Origin: an uncultured Pseudomonas sp.
GTDB lineage: Bacteria > Pseudomonadota > Gammaproteobacteria > Pseudomonadales > Pseudomonadaceae
Assembly: GCF_913777995.1 (NCBI RefSeq)
Contig: NZ_CAJYVE010000015.1
Span: forward strand, 32,544 to 96,543
DNA length: 64,000 nucleotides
Reading direction: 5' to 3'
Shown here one piece after another: positions 51,854 through 60,599 of this stretch; position 1 is the first letter of the stretch, and every line of letters begins with the position of its first letter. The position numbers and the translations under genes were made by a program. Under the pieces are notes generated by a model. That model was not told the DNA's origin and made no database searches. It saw nothing but the letters and a program-made list of their open reading frames with translations.

Positions 51854-53167
51854 TCACCACAGCGGCAGGCTGTAGGTGGCCAGGAAGCGGGTCTGGTTTT
51901 CGTCGCGGAAGGCCGCGCCGGTGGGAAAGTCGTTGCGATAGATCGCCTTGCGCACCACGAAACCCAGCTGCTTGAGCGGCCCGCTCTGGATCACGTAGCC
52001 CAGCTCCATCTGGAATTCCCGTTCCTTGCGGTCGTCGGCGTTCAGCGAGGCGAGTTCGATGTTGTCGCCGCGCACATAACGCAGGCGGCTCTTCAGGCCC
52101 GGCACGCCCACAGCGGCGAAGTCGTAATCGTAGATGGCCTGCCAGGTGTGTTCCTTGGCGTTGAGAAAGTCCGAGGCCATGGTCAGTTCGCTCATGCCCA
52201 TCAGTTCGGTGCCAGACACATAGGGCGTGGCGGTGTCGCCGCTCGAATGCATGTAGCCGAGGCTGACCTTGTGCCCGCCCAGCCGGTAGGCGAACAGCGC
52301 CGAGGCGTTGACGTTGTCGACCTTGCCGGCCTTGGCGCTGCCGGCCTCCTCGCTGAAGAAGCTGCGCAGGTCGCTGGTCAGTACGCCGTCGCCCAGCGGC
52401 AGGTTATGCAGCAGCGCCAGGGTGCTCTGCCGGTAAAGGTCATCGACCTCGGTGTGGTACACGCGAATGCCCAGGTCCTTGGTGAACTGGTAGTCACCGC
52501 CCAGGTAGCTCATGTGCGAGGTGGTCGCCGCGCCGTTGAAGCGTCCGTTCGGTGAGGCAATGGTCATCGACTCGTAGGAGGTCGAGTTGCGCTTGTTGAT
52601 GCGGTCGATGTAGCCCGCATTGAAGGTCAGGCCGTCGATGTCCTTGGAGGTCAGCGTGGTGCCGCGGAAGGTCTGCGGCAACAGGCGCGACGGGCTGGCG
52701 AAGGCGAACGGCAGGAAAATCGACACGTCGCCGGTCTTCACCGTGGTCTGGTTGAAGCGCATCTTGCCGGTCAGCGCCAGGCGCGAATAATCGTCCGGGG
52801 CGCGACGGTCACTGGCCGACACCGGCAGCAGTTCGGTGCCGCTGCGGTCCGGCGAAGAATCCAGCTTGACCCCGACCAATGCGCGTGCATCCAGGCCGAA
52901 GCCCAGCTTGCCAGGGGTGTAGCCGGATTCGAGGTTGAGAATGAAGGCCTGCGCCCATTCCCGGGCAGCGCGCTTGGCCCCATCATCCTTGTAGTCGCGG
53001 TCGAGGTAATAGTTACGCAGGTTAAGCGTACCGTGGCTGTCTTCCAGCAGGCCTTCGGCCTGCAGGCCGCTGCTGCACAAACCCAGCAGCAGCAATGGCG
53101 CGGTACGGCGAGCGTGGCGATGCAGGCTCGGGCGAGCCCTGCCGAGGGGCGAGAAGGTGTCTGGCAT
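51854..53167 (-). CDS. OprD-family outer-membrane porin, aromatic-acid type
   Basis: 437 residues from the ATG at 53167. The signal peptide is long and basic (about 40 residues, ending LQAEG). The mature part has alternating beta strands typical of the 18-strand OprD/OpdK barrel, including LNLRNYYLDRDY near the N terminus, the KMRFNQTTVKTGDVSIFLP segment and the aromatic C-terminal strand ending YSLPLW. OpdK-branch porins take up vanillate and related aromatic acids. It is divergent from the MFS aromatic-acid permease. Confidence 0.87.
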   Translation of the reverse strand: MPDTFSPLGRARPSLHRHARRTAPLLLLGLCSSGLQAEGLLEDSHGTLNLRNYYLDRDYKDDGAKRAAREWAQAFILNLESGYTPGKLGFGLDARALVGVKLDSSPDRSGTELLPVSASDRRAPDDYSRLALTGKMRFNQTTVKTGDVSIFLPFAFASPSRLLPQTFRGTTLTSKDIDGLTFNAGYIDRINKRNSTSYESMTIASPNGRFNGAATTSHMSYLGGDYQFTKDLGIRVYHTEVDDLYRQSTLALLHNLPLGDGVLTSDLRSFFSEEAGSAKAGKVDNVNASALFAYRLGGHKVSLGYMHSSGDTATPYVSGTELMGMSELTMASDFLNAKEHTWQAIYDYDFAAVGVPGLKSRLRYVRGDNIELASLNADDRKEREFQMELGYVIQSGPLKQLGFVVRKAIYRNDFPTGAAFRDENQTRFLATYSLPLW

Positions 53168-53485
53168 GTCCGTAGTCCACTTATTGTTGTTGTTCGAAAG
53201 CGCACGGGATGCGGGCTGTAAGCGGCCCGCAGGGCAAGAATGGAAATGCCGAGTGGTGCCGTCAATGGACAATATCCGATAATCGAACATTAATTTTGTT
53301 ATCTATTTTTCTCTTTTCAGGATTTTTTGGGTAAGCCTCTGTTTTAAAGGAAATAGTCTGAATTCCTGCCAAGCGCATTCGGGCTGGGCTTTTTAGTTAT
53401 CTTTGTTAATCTTATTTCTAGGTCGCCTCCAGCCGTGGTTGCAGGCGCCAGCCCGCTCTACAACAAAAACAAGAACGAGGTATCC
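53168..53485. promoter_or_regulatory. Divergent porin/permease control region
   Basis: 318 bp, AT-rich between 53270 and 53415. TTAGTTA-N7-TAATCTT (53393-53413) resembles the ATAGTTA-N7-TAACTAT operator upstream of ech with the same spacing (left half 6 of 7, right half 4 of 7). Two TTTGTTA(A)T-type repeats are also visible. No gene present. Confidence 0.45.
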
Positions 53486-54700
53486 ATGGACAGTTCACTG
53501 CGCCGGCCAACGGCGACCATCGTGCTTTGCTTCATCGTTGCACTCATCGAAGGCTTCGACCTGCAGGCCGCCGGCACCGCCGCTGCCGGGCTGCGGCACA
53601 CCTTCACCCTCGACCCCAAGATGCTCGGCTGGGTATTCAGCGCCGGAATCATCGGTCTGCTGCCAGGTGCCTTCTTCGGCGGCTGGATCGCCGACCGCAT
53701 TGGCCGCAAGAAGATTCTCATCGCCGCTGTGCTGCTGTTTGGCGTGTTCTCCCTGGCCACCGCCTACGTCGAGGGTTATGCGACCCTGCTGCTGGTGCGC
53801 TTCCTCACCGGCCTGGGCCTGGGCGCTGCGCTGCCCAACCTGATCGCCCTGTGTGCCGAGGCGGTCGGTGAACAGCGCCGTGGCACGGCGATCAGCATCA
53901 TGTATGCCGGTGTACCGCTGGGTGGTGCACTGGCGGCGGTGGTGGCCATGCTGGGCGGTGATCACTGGCAGATGACTTTCATCATCGGTGGCCTGGCGCC
54001 GCTGCTGGTGGTGCCGCTGATGCTGGTGCTGCTGCCCGAGTCCACGGTGTTCCGCCAGCAAGCCGATGCCAGTGCGCGGGTCTCCACGCCCCAGGCCCTG
54101 TTCGGTGAAGGGCGTGCGCGCCTTACCCTGGCGCTGTGGATCAGCTACTTCTTCACCCTGACCGTGATGTACATGCTGCTCAATTGGCTGCCGTCACTGC
54201 TCATGGGCCAGGGCTTTACCAAGCCGGAAGCCAGCCTGGTGCAGATGCTGTTCAACATCGGCGGCGCGCTGGGCTCGCTGTTCGGTGGTCTGCTGCTGGA
54301 CCGCTTCAACGGCGTGAAGGTGGTAATCGGCGTCTACCTGGGGCTGCTGGCGTCGCTGGTAGGTGTCGGCCTGTCGGTCGGCATCGCGCCCATGGCCACC
54401 GCCGGTTTCTGTGTCGGGGTGTTCGTCATGGCCGCGCAGTTGGTGCTGTATGCCATGGCGCCGCCTTCCTACCCCACCGCCGTGCGCGCGACCGGTGTGG
54501 GCGCGGCGGTGGCCATCGGTCGCCTGGGGTCGGTTGCCGGTCCGCTGGCTGCCGGGCAGATTCTCGCTGCTGGCGCCGGCACCAGCGGCGTGTTGCTGGC
54601 CACTTCGCCCGGCCTGGTGATCGCTGCGCTGGCGATTCTCACCGTGGTCGCGCGGCCAGGCAGCGCGGCGCGTCCCGGCCTCAAGCCGGCCAGCCGCTGA
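53486..54700 (+). CDS. vanK: MFS aromatic acid:proton symporter (VanK/PcaK type)
   Basis: 404 residues from the ATG at 53486, 12 membrane spans. AAHS-family marks: the first-span motif IVALIEGFDLQAAGTAAAG (Asp in TM1), the cytoplasmic loop GGWIADRIGRKKIL, and the second-half repeat GGLLLDRFNGVK. It imports protonated aromatic acids such as vanillate or ferulate. Position beside the porin and ferulate genes supports this substrate class. Confidence 0.85.
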   Translation: MDSSLRRPTATIVLCFIVALIEGFDLQAAGTAAAGLRHTFTLDPKMLGWVFSAGIIGLLPGAFFGGWIADRIGRKKILIAAVLLFGVFSLATAYVEGYATLLLVRFLTGLGLGAALPNLIALCAEAVGEQRRGTAISIMYAGVPLGGALAAVVAMLGGDHWQMTFIIGGLAPLLVVPLMLVLLPESTVFRQQADASARVSTPQALFGEGRARLTLALWISYFFTLTVMYMLLNWLPSLLMGQGFTKPEASLVQMLFNIGGALGSLFGGLLLDRFNGVKVVIGVYLGLLASLVGVGLSVGIAPMATAGFCVGVFVMAAQLVLYAMAPPSYPTAVRATGVGAAVAIGRLGSVAGPLAAGQILAAGAGTSGVLLATSPGLVIAALAILTVVARPGSAARPGLKPASR

Positions 54701-54708
54701 CCTGAACG

Positions 54709-54747
54709 CACAACGCCCCCGGCAAGCGCTTGCCGGGGGCGTTGTGC
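54709..54747. terminator. Bidirectional terminator between the permease and HDOD genes
   Basis: CAACGCCCCCGGCAAGC / GCTTGCCGGGGGCGTTG, a perfect long stem, between convergent genes. Confidence 0.85.
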
Positions 54748-54763
54748 ATACAGAGCGGTGTTA

Positions 54764-56161
54764 TCAGTGATTGAACTGCGCGGCCAGCTCGCGAAGCATC
54801 ACTTCGGCATCCAGCACCTTGCGCACCGATTCCTCGGCTTTCTCGCGGGTGATGCCCAGGCGCTCGAACAGCTCGTTGGGAATCGCCTCTACCGGGCCGG
54901 AACCGACGCCGTGCTGACGCAGCAACTGCACGGCCAGGAACACCAGGTTGGCATATTCGCAATGCTCACCGGCGTACTGCGGGTCATGCTGGAAGCGCAG
55001 CGCGGCGGACAGTTCGTCCGGCATGTCCCAGGCGCGCATCAGCCAGGCGCCGATCTGCTCGCGGCTGATGCCCAGCAGGTGCTGCTCGACATAGCTGTGA
55101 TGCAGGTGCGGGTTGACTTCCAGTTGCCGGCAGATCAGCGAGAAATGTGGCGGGAACACATGCGCCAGCAGCAGGTAGCCGAAGTTGTGCAGCAGGCCGG
55201 CCAGGTAGGTCAGGCCGCCTTCCGGGCGTTTGGCGCGGGGGATGGCACGGGTCAGGCCTTCGATAACGGCGGCGGTGTAGATCGACTGCTGCCAGTACGG
55301 GGTGGTCTGCTGTGGATGATCCTTGGGCAGGCTGAGGGTCTTGCCCAGCGCCAGACCGAGGGCCAGGTTGATCACCAGGTCGAAGCCCAGCACACGCACG
55401 ATGGCGTCTTCCACCGAGCGGATCTTGCCGGTAGAGGCGTAATAAGGTGAGGCGGCCCAGCTGACCACCTGGGCGGCCAGGGCTGGGTCGGTTTCCACCA
55501 CGCCCGTGATGTCGTCGATGGTGGCGTCCGGGTCGACACGCAGCTTGATGATCTTCTGCGCGGTGCCGGCCAGCGGCGGGATCTCCAGGGTCGCTTCCAG
55601 GCGTTGCTGGATGCGCCGTGCGGTGAAGGCGTGCACGGCCTGAGTGATTTCCTCTCGGTCGTCGTGCGGGCGGTCGAAGTTCGGCTGCACCGTGCTGACC
55701 AGTTGGCCGAAATGCGCGGCACTGGCCTTGCTGAGCATGCCCTTGAAGTCGTCGCTGGCGATCTCCAGCAGCAGGCCCTGTTCGCCGGAGCCCACCAGCA
55801 GCTTGGGCTGCTGCAACAGGCGGTCGTCGTACAGGCACGGCGAGCTGGTCAGGGCCGGCAGGCCGGGCAGGCTTTGCAGGTTGTGCTTGACCAGCATGCG
55901 CGACAAGCGCTCGTGGGAAACCGCCTTGAGTTCGCGGCCAGTCAGCTCGGCGATGCGGTTGAGGTCCAGCAACTGGTTCTGCGGGAAGAGGATCAGCAGG
56001 GCGCCGACGGCGTCCTCGACCAGGACCGCCTGGACCTTGTGCTCGACAGGCAGGGTGACGTCATCCACGACTTCCTGGTAGCTGATGGACAATTTTTCCA
56101 ACAACTGCCGGATGACGGACGGGGTGTGGAGAGAATCATCGACGTGGGCTACTTCTGTCAT
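54764..56161 (-). CDS. YbaK-like domain plus HDOD domain protein
   Basis: 465 residues. The N-terminal about 150 residues resemble a YbaK/aminoacyl-tRNA deacylase-associated domain (SYQEVVDDVTLPVEHKVQAV; LNRIAELTGRELKAVSHERL). The C-terminal half (about 185-420) is an HDOD domain, an HD-like regulatory fold that lacks full metal ligands (LEIPPLAGTAQKIIKLRVDP, LTYLAGLLHNFGYLLLAHVF). HDOD proteins act in signal transduction, often with c-di-GMP or motility control. It ends the recG-side cluster, facing the MFS gene. Confidence 0.8.
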   Translation of the reverse strand: MTEVAHVDDSLHTPSVIRQLLEKLSISYQEVVDDVTLPVEHKVQAVLVEDAVGALLILFPQNQLLDLNRIAELTGRELKAVSHERLSRMLVKHNLQSLPGLPALTSSPCLYDDRLLQQPKLLVGSGEQGLLLEIASDDFKGMLSKASAAHFGQLVSTVQPNFDRPHDDREEITQAVHAFTARRIQQRLEATLEIPPLAGTAQKIIKLRVDPDATIDDITGVVETDPALAAQVVSWAASPYYASTGKIRSVEDAIVRVLGFDLVINLALGLALGKTLSLPKDHPQQTTPYWQQSIYTAAVIEGLTRAIPRAKRPEGGLTYLAGLLHNFGYLLLAHVFPPHFSLICRQLEVNPHLHHSYVEQHLLGISREQIGAWLMRAWDMPDELSAALRFQHDPQYAGEHCEYANLVFLAVQLLRQHGVGSGPVEAIPNELFERLGITREKAEESVRKVLDAEVMLRELAAQFNH

Positions 56162-56251
56162 GGTCTGTGTCCAATTCCTACATTTTTCGCAGTATAACCA
56201 GCTTGTGCAGAATGGGCCTCCCGAGCGTGCAAAAGCGTCGTGTCCGTCACA

Positions 56252-58327
56252 TCAAACCTGGCCGTATTGCTGGCCATGGCGCAGCCAGCGATCCAGCAAC
56301 GGGCTGACATGCTGCGGCCAGCGCTCCAGCAGGGCCTGGGCGGCGTCGCGTACGGCCGGCAGCAGGTCGGCGTCGCGCATCAGGTCGGCCACCTTGAACT
56401 GCAACAGGCCCGTTTGTCGGGTGCCGAGCATTTCGCCCGGACCACGAATTTCCAGATCCTTTTCGGCGATGACGAAACCGTCGTTGGTTTCGCGCATGAT
56501 GCCCAGTCGCTGGCGACCGATCTGTGATAGCGGCGGGTGGTAGAGCAGCACGCAATGGCTCACCGCACTGCCCCGCCCGACCCGGCCGCGCAGCTGGTGG
56601 AGCTGGGCCAGGCCGAGGCGCTCGGGGTTCTCGATGATCATCAGGCTGGCATTGGGCACGTCCACACCGACCTCGATCACCGTGGTCGCCACCAGCAGCT
56701 GCAGGCTGCCCTGCTTGAATTCGGCCATGATCGCGGCCTTTTCCGCCGGTTTCATGCGCCCGTGTATCAAGCCGACGCGCAGTTCGCCCAGCGCCATGCT
56801 CAGCTCTTCGAAGGAGGTCTCGGCGGCCTTGCAGGTGAGTTCTTCGGATTCTTCGATCAGCGTGCAGACCCAATAGGCCTGGCGCCCCTCGGCGCAAGCG
56901 GCGCGCACCCGTTCGATGACCTCCACGCGCCGGCTGTCGGCGACCAGCACGGTGTTCACCGGAGTACGGCCGGGCGGCAGTTCGTCGAGGATCGAGGTGT
57001 CGAGATCGGCATAGGCGCTCATCGCCAGCGTGCGTGGGATGGGCGTGGCGGTCATGATCAACTGGTGCGGGCAGAGCATGCCCCCTACCCCCTTGCTGCG
57101 CAGGGCCAGGCGTTGTTGCACGCCGAAACGGTGCTGTTCGTCGATGATCACCAGGGCCAGGTTGCTGAACTGCACTTCGTCCTGGAACAGCGCGTGGGTG
57201 CCGACCACCATGGGAGCACCGCGGCCGATCTGCTCCAGGGCCGTCGCCCGTGCCTTGCCCTTGAGTTTGCCGGCCAGCCAGGCCACTTCGACGCCCAGTG
57301 GCTCCAGCCAACGCTGGAAGTTCAAGTAATGCTGCTCGGCGAGAATCTCAGTGGGTGCCATCAACGCGACCTGGTAGCCGGCCTCGATCGCCTGCAGCGC
57401 CGCCAGCGCCGCGACCACGGTCTTGCCGGCACCCACGTCGCCCTGCACCAGGCGCAGCATGGGCTCAGGTTGGCTGAGGTCGTAGGCCACCTCCTTGCCG
57501 ACTCGCTGCTGGGCACCGGTAGGTGCGAAACCGAGGTTGGCGAGGAATTCGCGTGGCAGGCGGCTGGCCGGTGGCAGAGCCGGGGCACGCTGGGCGCGCA
57601 GGCTCTCGCGCAGGCGCTGTTGCGACAACTGGTGGGTCAGCAGTTCTTCGAAGGCCAGGCGGTGCTGGGCCCAGTGATGGCCCAGGGCGAGTTCTTCCAG
57701 ATCGGCGTCGGCGGGTGGGTGATGCAGGTAGCGAATGGCGTCGTCCAGCGGTGCCAGCTCGTAGTCGCGGGCCAGCTCTTCGGGGAGCCAGTCGGGCAGG
57801 CTGCGCGGGCCGAGCATCGCCAGGCTCTGCTGGCTGAGCTGGCGCAGGCGTTGCTGGGTCAGGCCTTCGGTGGTCGGGTAGATCGGCGTGAGGGTCTGCT
57901 CGACCGGCGGCGCTTCGTCGCCGGTCAGGGCGCGGTACTCGGGGTGGTAGATCTCCAGGCCCGAGGCGCCGGGCCGCGCTTCGCCGAAGCAGCGCAGGTG
58001 GGTGCCGCGCTTGAGGCCCTCCTTCTGCGCATTGCTGAAGTGGTAGAAGCGCAGGCTCACTGAGCCGCTGCCGTCATTCAGGCGTACCAGCAGGCTGCGG
58101 CGCTTGCCCATTACCACGTCGGCACCGCTGACCACGCCTTCGATCACCGCATCCTGGCCGGGCCGCAGCGCGCCGATGGGCACCACCCGGGTACGGTCCT
58201 GATAACGCAGCGGCAGGTGGAACAACACGTCCTGCAGGGTTTCCAGCCCTACCCTGGCCAGCTTCTCGGCCATGGCTTCGCCGACACCCTTGAGTGCGGT
58301 GACCGGGACCTGGGAAAGCTCGCTCAT
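56252..58327 (-). CDS. recG: ATP-dependent DNA helicase RecG
   Basis: 691 residues from the ATG at 58327. An N-terminal wedge (OB) domain (about 60-160) precedes SF2 helicase motifs: I VQGDVGAGKTVVAALA, II IIDEQHRFGV, III TATPIPRTLA, V TTVIEVGVDVPNASLM, VI QLHQLRGRVGRG. It remodels stalled forks and Holliday junctions. It follows oxyR by 11 bp, the usual Pseudomonas oxyR-recG pair. Confidence 0.96.
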   Translation of the reverse strand: MSELSQVPVTALKGVGEAMAEKLARVGLETLQDVLFHLPLRYQDRTRVVPIGALRPGQDAVIEGVVSGADVVMGKRRSLLVRLNDGSGSVSLRFYHFSNAQKEGLKRGTHLRCFGEARPGASGLEIYHPEYRALTGDEAPPVEQTLTPIYPTTEGLTQQRLRQLSQQSLAMLGPRSLPDWLPEELARDYELAPLDDAIRYLHHPPADADLEELALGHHWAQHRLAFEELLTHQLSQQRLRESLRAQRAPALPPASRLPREFLANLGFAPTGAQQRVGKEVAYDLSQPEPMLRLVQGDVGAGKTVVAALAALQAIEAGYQVALMAPTEILAEQHYLNFQRWLEPLGVEVAWLAGKLKGKARATALEQIGRGAPMVVGTHALFQDEVQFSNLALVIIDEQHRFGVQQRLALRSKGVGGMLCPHQLIMTATPIPRTLAMSAYADLDTSILDELPPGRTPVNTVLVADSRRVEVIERVRAACAEGRQAYWVCTLIEESEELTCKAAETSFEELSMALGELRVGLIHGRMKPAEKAAIMAEFKQGSLQLLVATTVIEVGVDVPNASLMIIENPERLGLAQLHQLRGRVGRGSAVSHCVLLYHPPLSQIGRQRLGIMRETNDGFVIAEKDLEIRGPGEMLGTRQTGLLQFKVADLMRDADLLPAVRDAAQALLERWPQHVSPLLDRWLRHGQQYGQV

Positions 58328-58338
58328 CTCTTGCCTGC

Positions 58339-59262
58339 CTAGTTGGCTTCTGCCTTGGGTCGCACCACCGAGCACAGCCGTACCGAGTCAGCCAGGATCT
58401 CGATGGCCTTGGGCCGTGGGAAGCTGGCACGCCAGGCGATGGCCACGGTACGGAACGGTGCCGGTGCGGTCAGTGGGCGGACTTCGATGACGCCGGGCGC
58501 GTAGTGGTGGCTGTGCACCGCCGACAACGGCAGGATCGACACGCCCAGCCCCGAAGCGACCATGTGGCGGATGGTTTCCAGCGAGCTGGATTCCACCGTG
58601 GTGTGCTTGGCGCCCTCGCCGCCCTTGTTCAGTGTAGGGCAGGCTTCCAAGACCTGATCACGGAAGCAGTGGCCCTCGCCGAGCAGCAGCAGGCTCTTGT
58701 CGTTCAGCGCCCCGGCCTCGATGCTTTCCTGGCGGGTCCAGGGGTGGCCGGACGGCATCAGCACGTAGAACGGCTCGTCATACAGGGGTAGGGTCAGCAC
58801 GTCGGCTTCGTTGAATGGCAGGGCGATGATGATCGCGTCCAGTTCGCCGTTGCGCAGCTTGTCACGCAGGATGTGCGTGAAGTTTTCCTCGATGTACAGC
58901 GGCATCTGCGGTGCCACGCGATGCAGTTGCGGAATCAGGTGCGGGAACAGGTAAGGGCCGACGGTATAGATGGCACCGACCTTCAGCGGAGCGGTGAGCT
59001 GGTTCTTGCCGGCCTGGGCCAGTTCACGGATGCCCTGGGCCTGCTCGAGGACCTTCTGCGCCTGGGCGACGATGCCCTCACCCACCGGGGTAAGGCGCAC
59101 GGCACTCTTGCTGCGCTCGAAGATGAGTACGCCCAGCTCGTCTTCGAGCTTCTTCACGCCAACCGACAGCGTAGGCTGGCTGACGTGGCACCGTTCGGCC
59201 GCGTGGCCAAAGTGCTGCTCTTGGGCAAGCGTGACGATATAGCGCAATTCTGTAAGGGTCAT
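58339..59262 (-). CDS. oxyR: Peroxide-sensing regulator OxyR
   Basis: 307 residues from the ATG at 59262. LysR helix-turn-helix FGHAAERCHVSQPTLSVGVK. The redox pair is seen in GHCFRDQVLEAC (Cys about 199 and 208), as in E. coli OxyR. Peroxide forms a disulfide and switches on katB, ahp and related genes. Upstream of recG in one unit. Confidence 0.96.
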   Translation of the reverse strand: MTLTELRYIVTLAQEQHFGHAAERCHVSQPTLSVGVKKLEDELGVLIFERSKSAVRLTPVGEGIVAQAQKVLEQAQGIRELAQAGKNQLTAPLKVGAIYTVGPYLFPHLIPQLHRVAPQMPLYIEENFTHILRDKLRNGELDAIIIALPFNEADVLTLPLYDEPFYVLMPSGHPWTRQESIEAGALNDKSLLLLGEGHCFRDQVLEACPTLNKGGEGAKHTTVESSSLETIRHMVASGLGVSILPLSAVHSHHYAPGVIEVRPLTAPAPFRTVAIAWRASFPRPKAIEILADSVRLCSVVRPKAEAN

Positions 59263-59427
59263 AACAGGCGTCCATGTGGTTGCGCCCAGCATAGCGGGTG
59301 CAATCAATAGACGCACGTTATCAGAGGTGCCCAGACGTATCAAAAAAGTGATTCTGGTCCCGAGGCCGGCCGGCGGCGTTCGACCAGGCTGCGATCAGGC
59401 AGCCCGGGCGATGCGCACCGGCGGATT

Positions 59428-60174
59428 TTAGCGTTTATCCAGGGAGTAAACGAAAGGTGCGGTGATCTCGATGGTGCCGTTGCTCAAGACTTCCGCTGGC
59501 GGCTTGGGCAGTGGCTGTGCACGGCGTAGCATCTCCAGCGTGGCACGGTCCAGGGACGAGCTTCCCGAGCCGCCGACGATGGAGGACGACAGTACGTTGC
59601 CCTGGGCGTCGATCATGAAACGCACACGAGCCGTACCCTGCATGCCGCGGCGGCGGGCATCGTCGGGGTACTTCTTGTACTTGGCCAAATGACTCAACAG
59701 CTCCCCTTGCCAGTTCGGCACGGCATTGCTGGGTGGCGCCGGTGGGCTTGGCGGTGCTGCAGGCGCAGCGGGCTTCTCGACCTTGGCCTGTGGCGGCGTG
59801 TCCACCGGCTTCTCTTCGACCGGCTTCTCCTTTGGCGGCTCAGGCTTCTTCACCTCGGGCTTTTTCGGCTCGGGCTTGGGCTTGGGCTTTTCCACCTTCT
59901 TGGGCACGACGATTTCCGGCTTCGGTGCTTCGGCCACTTCTGGCATTGGCGGCTCTTCCACCGGCGCGGGCGGGGTGGGTGGCTGCACCACCGCTGGGGG
60001 CGGGGGTGTCGGCTCGGGCATCGGTGGCAGTTCGATCATCATCGCCTGCGGCGGCAGTTCGATCGCCTGGGAGGCCGGCCAGCGCAGGGCCAGAAGCACT
60101 GCGACGGCATGCACGGCCAGCACCAACAACAGGCTGCCGCTGTAGCGCGTCAGTGTTTGGCGCATCGTGGTCAT
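59428..60174 (-). CDS. tonB: Energy transducer TonB
   Basis: 248 residues. An N-terminal membrane anchor (about 12-32) is followed by a long Pro/Glu/Lys-rich periplasmic spacer (about 45-145, repeated KPEPKKPE-type units) and the C-terminal TonB domain with YPDDARRRGMQGTARVRFMI and SLDRATLEMLRRAQPLPKPP. It transmits proton-motive energy to TonB-dependent receptors for siderophores and other ligands. It overlaps exbD by four bases and is last in exbB-exbD-tonB. Confidence 0.95.
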   Translation of the reverse strand: MTTMRQTLTRYSGSLLLVLAVHAVAVLLALRWPASQAIELPPQAMMIELPPMPEPTPPPPAVVQPPTPPAPVEEPPMPEVAEAPKPEIVVPKKVEKPKPKPEPKKPEVKKPEPPKEKPVEEKPVDTPPQAKVEKPAAPAAPPSPPAPPSNAVPNWQGELLSHLAKYKKYPDDARRRGMQGTARVRFMIDAQGNVLSSSIVGGSGSSSLDRATLEMLRRAQPLPKPPAEVLSNGTIEITAPFVYSLDKR

Positions 60175-60596
60175 TTTTTCCCTGCCGTCTCTAGGCCCAC
60201 CAGGCCGACTTTCAGGTAACCGGCGGCGCGCAGGGTGTTCATGACTTCCATCAGGTCGCCGTAGTCCACGCCTTTGTCAGCCTGGAAGAAGATCGTGGTG
60301 TCCTTCTTGCCGTGGGTGCGCTGGTCCAGGACCTGGCCGATCTGCTCGCGGGACACCTGGTCGTTGCCCAGGTACAGGTTCTTGTCTTCCTTGACGCTGA
60401 GGAAGATCGGCTTTTCCGGCCTGGGTTGTGGTTTGGCCGTAGACGCTGGCAGGTCGACCTTGATGTCCACGGTCGCCAGCGGTGCGGCGACCATGAAGAT
60501 GATCAGCAGAACCAGCATGACGTCGATGAACGGCGTCACGTTGATTTCATGGTTCTCGGCGAGATCGTCGCCGCCTTCATTGAGATGCAGGCCCAC
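60171..60596 (-). CDS. exbD: Biopolymer transport protein ExbD
   Basis: 141 residues with one membrane span (about 24-42) containing the essential Asp in NVTPFIDVMLVLLIIFMV, and a periplasmic domain ending in MEVMNTLRAAGYLKVGLVG. It couples proton flow to TonB with ExbB. Three bases separate it from exbB. Confidence 0.95.
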   Translation of the reverse strand: MGLHLNEGGDDLAENHEINVTPFIDVMLVLLIIFMVAAPLATVDIKVDLPASTAKPQPRPEKPIFLSVKEDKNLYLGNDQVSREQIGQVLDQRTHGKKDTTIFFQADKGVDYGDLMEVMNTLRAAGYLKVGLVGLETAGKK

Positions 60597-60599
60597 GAG

